From positions 1-64,000 of the forward strand of contig RFSV01000001.1 in assembly GCA_009923785.1 (NCBI GenBank): a DNA stretch of 64,000 nucleotides, read 5' to 3'. A program made the translations under genes and the position numbers. The notes beneath the pieces were generated by a model, which ran no database searches, was not told where the DNA came from, and saw only the letters and a program-made list of their open reading frames with translations. Origin of the DNA: Acidimicrobiia bacterium. Lineage in GTDB: Bacteria > Actinomycetota > Acidimicrobiia > Acidimicrobiales > Ilumatobacteraceae. Position 1 is the stretch's first letter, and every line of letters begins with the position of its first letter. Positions 16,184 to 23,723 of this stretch are shown one piece after another.

Positions 16184-17935
16184 TCAGAGAACTTCGACCG
16201 TGGGCTCTCCGGCCACCAAGTTGGTGATCTCGAAGGTGCCACCGTTGGTGGTGTCCCAAACGTTGGGCAGGACCGGGAACGCCGTGGTCCAGACCATCCA
16301 GGACGAGTTCGCGCACTCGGTGACGGGGTTCAGACACTCGGGCCACTGCTCGGCTCCGAGAATGATCTGGCCGTCACCATCCACATCTTCCCACTGCGAG
16401 AAGTTGTTGAACGCGCGGTAGTTGTTCAACTGTGCATCCACCGGACCGCCGAGGCGATCGGTGCGCCAGAAGCCGGCCTTCGGGAACTGGAACAGCGGCA
16501 ACATGACGTAGTCGCCAGCCATGAGATCCATGACCTGCTTCACCAGTTCGGAGCGAGGACCCTCGTCGACGGTGATGTCGGCTTCCTTCAGAAGCGCAGT
16601 GGCTTCCTCGTTGCACCAACCTGTCGAGTTCTGTCCAGCGTTGTTGTTCGCGTCGCTCGGGATCTGATCACAGGCGAACGAGGCGGTCAGGTAGGCCGGG
16701 TCCGGCGGTGCGGTGCTGATGTACATGGCCATGTCGTAGTCGAGAGCTGGGAGACGCTGCTGGAAGTAGCAAGCGGCATCACAGTTGTCGGCGACCACGT
16801 TGAAACCAGCGGCCTGCATCAACGGAATGAGATACGCCTGGGTGTTCTCACGACGAGTGTTGCCCGTGTTGATGATCCAACGAATGGTCGGCGCTTCACC
16901 GCCGTCCTTGGCCCAGTAACCGCTTCCGTCCTTGGCCCAACCATTGGCCTCGAGAAGCGCCACTGCACCCTCGGGGTCGTACTGGCCGACGAAGGAATCG
17001 TTGCAGTAGGGGCCGGGAACGATCGGACCACACTCGAGGAGCTTGCCCTGACCGTCCGACAACGGGATGTAGATCTGCTCGAAGACGCCCTGACGATCAA
17101 GGGACTTCACGAAGGCCTCGCGGAAGATCGGGTCCGAGAACGGGCCACCACGGTTCGGATCGGACTGGAAGTAGAAGCCCTCGTAGTCGCCACCGAACTC
17201 CACCTTGTTGGTGATGTTGGCATCGGACAACGCGTCGGTGATTCCAGCGAAGAACTGCGGATAGATGAAGTCGACTTCACCGGCCAAGATGGCGGCGCTC
17301 TGTGTATCGAAATCGGCGAACGGCACCATGACGACGCGCTCGGTCGACGGCGCATCGCCCCAGTAGTTCGGGTTCGGTGTGAACACGAGCTGCTCAGGAC
17401 TCCACGAATCCATGATCCATTCGCGTCCCGAGATCTGGATGCTGTCGGCGAAATCGGTCGAGATGTCGTTGCAGTCCTCGACGGCCGACGCCTGGATCAA
17501 ACCACCGAAGAGGAGCTTGTACGGCGCGTAGACCTCATTGAACTCCACGACGACCTGCTGATCGCTCGCTCCGGCCTCGATCGAAATGATCTTGTCGTAA
17601 CCGGTCGTGCTGATCGAACCTGGCGTGTTGAGAGTCGCGTTCACCGAACACTGGAAGTCGGCAACGGTGATCGGACAGCCGTCCTGCCACACTGCGTCAG
17701 GGTTGATGTCGATGGTGATGCGCATGGCGGCTTCGCCTTCGGCTCCGCCGGCGCCACCCTCGAGGGTGCCCGAACCGCACGCCGAAGTGTCGGTGTCGCC
17801 ACCATCACTGGGTGCTTCGGTGGCCGGAGCCCCCGTATCGCTTGACGATGAGTCGCCGTCGTCGCCGCCACAGGCCGCGATCACGAGCGACGCACCGGCG
17901 AGAAGGGCGAGCACTCTGCTCGTCTTCTTCGTCAT
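16184..17935 (-). CDS. Peptide ABC transporter substrate-binding lipoprotein (SBP family 5)
   Basis: 583 aa from ATG 17935 with AGGAGG 6 nt upstream, stronger than most sites in the window and consistent with high expression. It has a lipoprotein signal: basic MTKKTSR, hydrophobic stretch and lipobox VIAAC (Cys22), then an acidic, Ser-rich linker. The body is a family 5 extracellular solute-binding protein (REAFVKSLDRQGVFEQIY, VALLEANGWAKDG). It sits on the outer face of the membrane and hands peptides to OppBC. An upstream TAGTCT at 18040-18035 may be the operon promoter, leaving a leader of about 95 nt. Confidence 0.9.
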   Translation of the reverse strand: MTKKTSRVLALLAGASLVIAACGGDDGDSSSSDTGAPATEAPSDGGDTDTSACGSGTLEGGAGGAEGEAAMRITIDINPDAVWQDGCPITVADFQCSVNATLNTPGSISTTGYDKIISIEAGASDQQVVVEFNEVYAPYKLLFGGLIQASAVEDCNDISTDFADSIQISGREWIMDSWSPEQLVFTPNPNYWGDAPSTERVVMVPFADFDTQSAAILAGEVDFIYPQFFAGITDALSDANITNKVEFGGDYEGFYFQSDPNRGGPFSDPIFREAFVKSLDRQGVFEQIYIPLSDGQGKLLECGPIVPGPYCNDSFVGQYDPEGAVALLEANGWAKDGSGYWAKDGGEAPTIRWIINTGNTRRENTQAYLIPLMQAAGFNVVADNCDAACYFQQRLPALDYDMAMYISTAPPDPAYLTASFACDQIPSDANNNAGQNSTGWCNEEATALLKEADITVDEGPRSELVKQVMDLMAGDYVMLPLFQFPKAGFWRTDRLGGPVDAQLNNYRAFNNFSQWEDVDGDGQIILGAEQWPECLNPVTECANSSWMVWTTAFPVLPNVWDTTNGGTFEITNLVAGEPTVEVL

Positions 17936-18034
17936 GGTTGACCTCCTGGTCGATGTATGGAGGGAATTCCTGGGCCATGAGGCCACGGGATGACCCGCCC
18001 GACGACCATCCTCCCCGAAGGTCGCGGCGCCGGA

Positions 18035-18040
18035 AGACTA
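18035..18040 (-). promoter_or_regulatory. Possible -10 (TAGTCT) of the opp operon
   Basis: The best TAnnnT match in the 166-bp spacer between tpiA and the binding-protein gene. It would give a leader of roughly 95 nt with a canonical ribosome site, unlike the leaderless genes. No clear -35. Confidence 0.3.
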
Positions 18041-18101
18041 CCAGCGCGCCGATCCGTCGACGGCCATGCTCCCGACCACTCTGGTCGCCCGTCGACCGGC
18101 G

Positions 18102-18893
18102 TCAGCGGGAGTGCTGGGGATACTGAACGATTCGAGCGAATTCGTCGGGGTCGAGGCTGGCCCCGCCGACCAGGACTCCGTCCACATCGGACCCGTCCAT
18201 GATCTCGGCGATGTTGCCGGCCTTCACCGATCCTCCGTACTGAAGGCGGGTCGATTGAGCGGTGTCGTCGTTCCAGGTCTCGGCGATGGTCCGGCGAATC
18301 GCCTGGCAGACGGTCTGAGCATCGTCTGCTGTGGCAGTCAGCCCGGTTCCGATGGCCCAGATCGGTTCATAGGCCACGACGATTCCCGCGACCTGATCGG
18401 CGGTACGTCCGGCCAGCGATCCTCGAACCTGCCCAGTCACGCGCTCGAGGGTCTGACCGGCCTCGCGTTCATCCTGCGTCTCGCCCACACACACGATGGG
18501 GGTCATGCCATGAACCAAGACGGCACCCACCTTGGCCGCGACGACGTCATCGGTCTCGCCGAACATCTGACGTCTTTCACTGTGACCGCAGATGACGTAT
18601 CGAACTCCCAACTTGGCGAGAAAGGGCGCCGCCACTTCTCCCGTGAAGGCCCCGGAGTTCTCGTGATGGCAATTCTGAGCTCCGAGGACGAAACGCAATT
18701 CGTCAGCCTCGATCAGAGTCTGGACGCTTCTCAAATCGGTGAAAGGTGGGTGAAGTGACACGTCGACCTGCTCGAAGTCGTCCTTGGACACGAGATAACT
18801 CAACTTTTGAACGATCTGGATCGCCTCGTAATGATTGAGATTCATCTTCCAGTTGCCACTCACGAGAGGGCGGCGTTGCGACTTACCCGACAT
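18102..18893 (-). CDS. tpiA: Triosephosphate isomerase
   Basis: 263 aa from ATG 18893 inside the end of pgk (11-bp overlap). The active site is complete: Asn14 and Lys16 in GNWKMN, His104 in CGHSERR, Glu176 in AYEPIWAIGTG and the phosphate-binding YGGSVKAGN. It interconverts dihydroxyacetone phosphate and glyceraldehyde 3-phosphate in the cytosol. It is the last gene of the gap-pgk-tpiA operon; coupling to pgk is implied by the overlap. Confidence 0.97.
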   Translation of the reverse strand: MSGKSQRRPLVSGNWKMNLNHYEAIQIVQKLSYLVSKDDFEQVDVSLHPPFTDLRSVQTLIEADELRFVLGAQNCHHENSGAFTGEVAAPFLAKLGVRYVICGHSERRQMFGETDDVVAAKVGAVLVHGMTPIVCVGETQDEREAGQTLERVTGQVRGSLAGRTADQVAGIVVAYEPIWAIGTGLTATADDAQTVCQAIRRTIAETWNDDTAQSTRLQYGGSVKAGNIAEIMDGSDVDGVLVGGASLDPDEFARIVQYPQHSR

Positions 18894-20004
18894 TGGGTGC
18901 CTTTCTGAGAGCGGCGAGCCCGGGAAGGTCGCCCAGTTCCAAAAGTTCGAGAGATGCCCCGCCACCTGTCGAGACATGGTCGATCCGGTCGTCCAGACCG
19001 AATTGCGCAAGAGCTGCCGCCGAGTCTCCCCCGCCCACCACCGTGAAGGCTTTGGTCTCGGCCATGGACTCGGCCACCGTCCGGGTTCCTTTGGCGAAAC
19101 GTTCGTCTTCGAACATTCCCATCGGCCCGTTCCAAAAGACGGTCCGCGCGTCCATGATGATGTCGCTGAACGCCGCGGCCGAACCAGGTCCGATGTCGAA
19201 TCCCTTGGCGCCCGGAGGAAGTCGTCGTCCAAACGTCGCGTACGCCCCGTCCGCATCGACGCCCGTGATGTCTTCGGGAAGGTGGATCGGCTTGCTGCTC
19301 TCCAGCAGACGTCGACACGTGTCGACTTGATCCGGCTCGAACAACGAATCGCCGATCGGATACCCCCGGGCGGCAAGGAAGGTGAAGCACATCGCCCCGC
19401 CGATCACCAATCCGTCGACCACTTCGAGCAGAGCCTCGACGACGCCCAACTTGTCGGAAATCTTCGATCCGCCCAGAACCGCAACGAACGGATGCTTGGG
19501 ATGATTCCGAAGTTCCAGCAACACTTCGACCTCGCGAGCAAGGAGTCGACCCATGGCCGAGGGCAGAGTTCGCGGAGGACCCACGATCGACGCATGGGCA
19601 CGATGAGCGGCGCCGAAGGCGTCATCGACGTACATGTCGATGCCGCTCACGAGGCGGGTCACGAAATCCCCGGAATCTCCCTCCTCGCCGGCGTCGAACC
19701 TGAGGTTCTCGAGCAGCTCGACTCCTGGGGCCAGTTCACGAAGACGTGCGGCGACCGGCTCCATGGAGTACCGGGTATCGGGTGCACCTTTCGGACGCCC
19801 GAGATGACTGGCGCATACCACCTCTGCTCCCCTCTCGGTGAGCCATTGAATGGTGGGCAAGGCGGCCCGAATACGAAAATCGTCGGTGATCCGACGGGAA
19901 CCGTCGGCCAACGTCTCGAGAGGAACGTTGAAATCGGTTCGAACGAGCACTCGACGACCGTCGACATCGCCGAGGTCCTCGAGGGTCGGGAGGCCGTCGA
20001 TCAT
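18883..20004 (-). CDS. pgk: Phosphoglycerate kinase
   Basis: 373 aa, slightly shorter than the usual 390-400. The N-domain has RTDFNVP and the basic-patch region ASHLGRPKG; the C-domain has VLGGSKISDK, FWNGPMGMFE and GGGDSAAA for ATP binding. It transfers phosphate from 1,3-bisphosphoglycerate to ADP. It starts 3 bp after the gap stop and overlaps tpiA by 11 bp. Confidence 0.97.
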   Translation of the reverse strand: MIDGLPTLEDLGDVDGRRVLVRTDFNVPLETLADGSRRITDDFRIRAALPTIQWLTERGAEVVCASHLGRPKGAPDTRYSMEPVAARLRELAPGVELLENLRFDAGEEGDSGDFVTRLVSGIDMYVDDAFGAAHRAHASIVGPPRTLPSAMGRLLAREVEVLLELRNHPKHPFVAVLGGSKISDKLGVVEALLEVVDGLVIGGAMCFTFLAARGYPIGDSLFEPDQVDTCRRLLESSKPIHLPEDITGVDADGAYATFGRRLPPGAKGFDIGPGSAAAFSDIIMDARTVFWNGPMGMFEDERFAKGTRTVAESMAETKAFTVVGGGDSAAALAQFGLDDRIDHVSTGGGASLELLELGDLPGLAALRKAPNVG

Positions 20005-20007
20005 CGA

Positions 20008-21024
20008 TCAGGAACGCTTGATTCGAGCACCGGCATGGAGGGTGAGATCGACCAGTCGGTTGCTGTAACCCCACTCGTTGTCGTACCAGGCCAGAACCTT
20101 GGCCATTTTGCCCATCGATGCAGTGAGTCCGGCATCGAAGATGCTGCTGTGCGGATCGGTGACGATGTCGCTCGAGACGATGGGATCCTCGGTGTAGCGA
20201 AGTACGCCCTTCAGCGGTACCGACTCGGCGGCCTTCTTGAAAGCTGCGTTGATCTCGTCGACCGACGCAGACTTGTTCAGATTGACCGTGAAGTCGACGA
20301 TCGAACCAGTAGGCACCGGAACCCTGAGGGAGGTCCCGTCCAGCTTCCCCTTCATGCTTTCGAGCACCAAGCTGGTGGCTCGTGCGGCACCCGTGCTCGT
20401 CGGAACGATGTTGATCGCCGCACCACGGGCACGGCGCAGGTCCTTGTGCGGACCGTCGACCAACATCTGGTCCCCGGTATAGGCGTGGACGGTCTGCATC
20501 AAACCTTCGCTCACTCCGAACGCATCGTCGAGAACCTTCACCAAGGGAACGAAGCAATTCGTCGTACAGCTGGCATTCGACACCACTTGATGGCGTGCAT
20601 GGTCGAAGTCGTCGTGGTTGACGCCGAACACGAAGGTGGCGTCGGCATTGTCGCACGGTGCCGAGACGATCACGAGAGGAGCACCACCTTCGAGATGGGC
20701 GGCCGCCGAATCACGCTTCGTGAAAATTCCCGTGCTCTCGATCACGAGATCGACTCCGAGATCGCCCCACGGAAGACTCTTGGGATCGCGTTCGCTCAGG
20801 ACTTTGATCGTTCGTCCGTCGATCGAGACGCCGTCTCCGCTCGCCTTGATCTCGTTCGGAAGGACGCCGAGTACCGAGTCGTACTTGAGAAGATGAGCCA
20901 TCGTCTCGAGAGACCCGAGGTCGTTGACGGCCACGATTTCCACGTCGGCCCCACGACTTTGCACGGCCCGGAAGAAATTTCGGCCGATGCGACCGAATCC
21001 GTTGATTCCTACTCTGACGACCAT
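20008..21024 (-). CDS. gap: Glyceraldehyde-3-phosphate dehydrogenase
   Basis: 338 aa. The NAD-binding motif is GINGFGRIGR, catalytic Cys153 lies in SNASCTTNC, and the C-terminus has WYDNEWGYSNR. It is the first gene of the glycolytic operon. ATG 21024 has a GAAAGG ribosome site, and a TAGGTT hexamer lies about 42 nt upstream, so unlike most neighbours it carries a leader. In many actinobacteria whiA lies just upstream, but here only an 84-bp spacer separates it from rapZ. Confidence 0.97.
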   Translation of the reverse strand: MVVRVGINGFGRIGRNFFRAVQSRGADVEIVAVNDLGSLETMAHLLKYDSVLGVLPNEIKASGDGVSIDGRTIKVLSERDPKSLPWGDLGVDLVIESTGIFTKRDSAAAHLEGGAPLVIVSAPCDNADATFVFGVNHDDFDHARHQVVSNASCTTNCFVPLVKVLDDAFGVSEGLMQTVHAYTGDQMLVDGPHKDLRRARGAAINIVPTSTGAARATSLVLESMKGKLDGTSLRVPVPTGSIVDFTVNLNKSASVDEINAAFKKAAESVPLKGVLRYTEDPIVSSDIVTDPHSSIFDAGLTASMGKMAKVLAWYDNEWGYSNRLVDLTLHAGARIKRS

Positions 21025-21065
21025 TGCTGCACCTTTCCGTCGGGCCGGCCGACTCTTCGTCGGAG

Positions 21066-21071
21066 AACCTA
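21066..21071 (-). promoter_or_regulatory. Possible -10 (TAGGTT) of the gap-pgk-tpiA operon
   Basis: TAnnnT-type hexamer in the 84-bp rapZ-gap spacer, about 42 nt before ATG 21024. Confidence 0.35.
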
Positions 21072-21108
21072 GTTCCAGTGATCGATCGCCGTTCGTATCC
21101 CGGGACGT

Positions 21109-21954
21109 TCAGCGACCGACGTCACGATGTCCGGTCCGGACCGGCTGCCCGCTCTGGCGCAGTCGATTGGCCACTTCTTCGGCCACCGCCACCGACCGAT
21201 GACGACCACCCGTACAGCCGATGGCGACCGTGAGGTAACTCTTTCCTTCGTGCACGTATTCGGGCAGAACACCGCTGATCAGCATCATGAAGTCGTCGAC
21301 GAACCGAGTGGCGGACCCTTGCTCGAGGACGAACCGACGGACGGGCTCGTCCAGTCCGGTCATGGGTCGCAAGGACTCGTCCCAATGGGGATTGGGGAGG
21401 AAGCGCACGTCCATCACGATGTCGGCGTCGAGGGGGATCCCGAACTTGAAGCCGAATGATTCGACGGTGACTTCCAGGCGTTCGGCCCCACTCGACTCGA
21501 ACACGCCGAGCAATCGCGACTTCAGCTGGTGAACGTTCAGATCGGTGGTGTCGATAGCGAGATCGCAATCGGCTTTGATCGACTCCAGCAACGTCCGCTC
21601 TCTCTGTATGGCCTCGAGCAGCCCGCCTGCTTCGTCGGCGAGCGGATGGCGACGACGAGTTGCCTCGTAACGGTTGACCAACTCCTGATCAGATGCGTCG
21701 AGATACACCACTCTGACCCGATGGCCCGCCGATCGAAGACCAGACACTTTGGGCATCAGCTCGACATGTTGACGACCGGCCACCAGCGCAAGCTTCTCGA
21801 TCGACGAGGACGGTTGGCTGGCCAGTTCGACGATCGTGTCGACAAGAGTGGTGGGAAGATTGTCGACGACGTACCACCCGAGGTCCTCCAGAACCGCCGC
21901 AGTTGCGCTGCGACCGGCTCCGGACATTCCGGTGATCACCAAGATGTCGGCCAC
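21109..21954 (-). CDS. rapZ: RapZ/YvcJ-type nucleotide-binding regulator
   Basis: 281 aa from GTG 21954; TAACGT 8 nt upstream favours it over a TTG six codons earlier. It has the P-loop GMSGAGRSA with Arg in place of Lys, common in actinobacterial members, then LGWYVVDNLP, YLDASDQELVNRYEATRRRHP, GFKFGIP, DVRFLPNPHW and the C-terminal IGCTGGRHRSV, all diagnostic. In enterobacteria RapZ controls GlmZ and binds glucosamine 6-phosphate; the actinobacterial role is less clear. The usual partners yvcK and whiA are missing next to it. Confidence 0.93.
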   Translation of the reverse strand: MADILVITGMSGAGRSATAAVLEDLGWYVVDNLPTTLVDTIVELASQPSSSIEKLALVAGRQHVELMPKVSGLRSAGHRVRVVYLDASDQELVNRYEATRRRHPLADEAGGLLEAIQRERTLLESIKADCDLAIDTTDLNVHQLKSRLLGVFESSGAERLEVTVESFGFKFGIPLDADIVMDVRFLPNPHWDESLRPMTGLDEPVRRFVLEQGSATRFVDDFMMLISGVLPEYVHEGKSYLTVAIGCTGGRHRSVAVAEEVANRLRQSGQPVRTGHRDVGR

Positions 21955-21962
21955 TGAGATCG

Positions 21963-21968
21963 ACGTTA
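21963..21968 (-). promoter_or_regulatory. -10 element TAACGT for rapZ
   Basis: Eight nt before GTG 21954 on the minus strand. Confidence 0.4.
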
Positions 21969-21996
21969 GCAAGATCGGCTCGTCGAGCTTCCTCGA

Positions 21997-22737
21997 TCAG
22001 CGTTTCTCGGCCTGGATATGAAGAAGCCGAGGAATGGTCGCCGCTGCCTCGTACTCGAACGCGCGGGCGAGGAAGCCTCGAGGAGGTGCCGGCTCGTCCA
22101 ATCCGGTGATGACGAAACCACTGTGGACCAAGGCACCCACGTAGCGCGACAGCGGTCGATGGATGAAGGGAATGAAAACGTCCTTTTCGACCTCTTCGAT
22201 GCTCTCTTCCTCGATGAGATATGGCCCGATTCTCCAGTACTGCTCGGGAGGGTCGAGCACCTGATCGTCGATCCAACCACTCCCCGGCGTCTGAAGGAGA
22301 GGATGGTTCAGGAAGAACGAAAAGCGCCCTCCCGGACGAAGCACACGCGCGACCTCGTCGATGGCCGAGTCGACTTCTCTGATGTGCTCGAAGACCAGGC
22401 ACGCCACCACCGCGTCGAAGGATCCGTTTCCGAACGGCAGGCGATCGGCACCGGCCCGAGCCACCGACATCGACGCACCCTGCTCTCGGTCGCTTCGCTC
22501 TTTCGCGACCCTGATCTGATTCCATGTCGGGTCGATTCCGACGACATGACAACCATGAGCCCGAGCCAAGGCGCGACCGATCTGACCGTCGCCGCAACCG
22601 ACGTCGAGGATCTTTCGGAAGCCAGCCAGATCCGACACGGCCATCGGGACGATTTGTTCTTCGTATTCCGGATCGGCGCCCTCGGTGAACCCTTCGATCC
22701 ACCAGTCGGCATTGTCCTCCCACAGTTGATCTCCCAC
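21997..22737 (-). CDS. SAM-dependent methyltransferase
   Basis: 246 aa. A class I methyltransferase: motif I ILDVGCGDGQIG, acidic loop VGIDPTWNQI, motif II region FDAVVACLVFEHI and VLRPGGRFSFFLNHP. The substrate is unknown; the pattern resembles small-molecule or quinone-type enzymes. GTG 22737 is preceded by TAGGGT at exactly 6 nt, a leaderless start. It is divergent from the LLM gene with only 59 bp between starts. Confidence 0.85.
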   Translation of the reverse strand: MGDQLWEDNADWWIEGFTEGADPEYEEQIVPMAVSDLAGFRKILDVGCGDGQIGRALARAHGCHVVGIDPTWNQIRVAKERSDREQGASMSVARAGADRLPFGNGSFDAVVACLVFEHIREVDSAIDEVARVLRPGGRFSFFLNHPLLQTPGSGWIDDQVLDPPEQYWRIGPYLIEEESIEEVEKDVFIPFIHRPLSRYVGALVHSGFVITGLDEPAPPRGFLARAFEYEAAATIPRLLHIQAEKR

Positions 22738-22743
22738 GCCTTC

Positions 22744-22790
22744 ACCCTAGAGATCGATCGATCGAAGTTCACTCGTCCATTCACTAAGGT
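22744..22790. promoter_or_regulatory. Two divergent leaderless promoters in a 59-bp spacer
   Basis: Minus-strand TAGGGT (22749-22744) serves the methyltransferase and plus-strand TAAGGT (22785-22790) serves the LLM gene, each 6 nt from its start codon. The spacer also holds a GATCGATCGATCG self-complementary run that could bind a regulator. Confidence 0.55.
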
Positions 22791-22796
22791 CCGACG

Positions 22797-23723
22797 ATGA
22801 CCTTGTTCTCACTCTGGCCGTCACCCGAGCGCCCGTGGACCGAGTTGCAGGCGCTGGCCGAATTCGTCGACGACGGAACGTGGCACTGCCTCTGGTACGC
22901 CGACCACTTCATGCCCAACACCGACGACGGTTCGGTGGCCGACGGCGATGTCCATGAAATCTGGGCGGTCCTCTCTGCGATCGCCGCGGTCACCAAACAC
23001 ATTCGTGTCGGTTCCCTCGTTTCTCCGACAACAGTTCGTCATCCGGCTCTACTCGCCAATACCGCCGCCACCGTCGACTGCATCAGCGCCGGTCGACTCA
23101 CGCTCGGACTCGGTGCCGGCTGGCAGGTCAACGAGCACACGGCCTACGGAATTCCCCTACTCGACAATCGACCGCGTGTTGATCGATTCGAAGAAGCGCT
23201 CTTCATCATTCGCAACCTCCTCACCGAGGATCGAACGACATTCCATGGAGAGCACTTCGAAATTGTCGACGCTCCATGCCAGCCGCGGCCCGTCCAAAGG
23301 CCCCTTCCCATCATGGTCGGAACCGGCGGACCGCGCATGTCACGTATCACCGCGACCAAGGCCGATGAGTGGAACACATGGGGCAACCCATCAGTTGCGG
23401 CAGCCAAGGCGACAGTGATCGACGAGGCATGCGAGAAATACGATCGCGACCCTCGGTCGCTTCATCGTTCGGTCCAAGCCCTCTTCTTCCCCACCGACGA
23501 TCCGTCGGCTGCCGAAGCCATCGTGGCCAAGGCACCGTCCGATCGAACGATTGCTGGCTCAGTACAGGAAATCGTCGACGCCATCGGCCTCTACGTCGAC
23601 GCAGGATTCGACGAAGTGATCGTTCCTGATTTCACTTTGGGCAGTAGCGCAAGCGCTCGCCGCGACACTTACGAGATGTTCAAGAACGAGGTTCTTCCGC
23701 ACTTTCGTCGGCCGAGCCATTGA
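22797..23723 (+). CDS. LLM-class F420-dependent oxidoreductase
   Basis: 308 aa from ATG 22797. Luciferase-like barrel: WYADHFMPNT, VGSLVSPTTVRHPALLA, DCISAGRLTLGLGAGW and VGTGGPRMSRI are standard F420-LLM elements. It ends with the AGFDEVIVPDF strand. The substrate is unknown. It is inserted, with the divergent methyltransferase, between uvrC and rapZ. Its last 44 bases overlap the end of uvrC on the other strand. Confidence 0.88.
   Translation: MTLFSLWPSPERPWTELQALAEFVDDGTWHCLWYADHFMPNTDDGSVADGDVHEIWAVLSAIAAVTKHIRVGSLVSPTTVRHPALLANTAATVDCISAGRLTLGLGAGWQVNEHTAYGIPLLDNRPRVDRFEEALFIIRNLLTEDRTTFHGEHFEIVDAPCQPRPVQRPLPIMVGTGGPRMSRITATKADEWNTWGNPSVAAAKATVIDEACEKYDRDPRSLHRSVQALFFPTDDPSAAEAIVAKAPSDRTIAGSVQEIVDAIGLYVDAGFDEVIVPDFTLGSSASARRDTYEMFKNEVLPHFRRPSH

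Noticed and set aside
16166-17845. 559-codon plus-strand open frame
   Set aside because: Antisense to the peptide-binding lipoprotein, whose signal peptide and family match are clear.
18835-21072. 745-codon plus-strand open frame
   Set aside because: Exact antisense of tpiA, pgk and gap; no domain pattern, and a product of GC-rich codon bias.
22750-22770. GATCGATCGATCG run as a specific operator
   Set aside because: GATC/CGATCG repeats are frequent in this sequence, so the run alone is not evidence of regulation.
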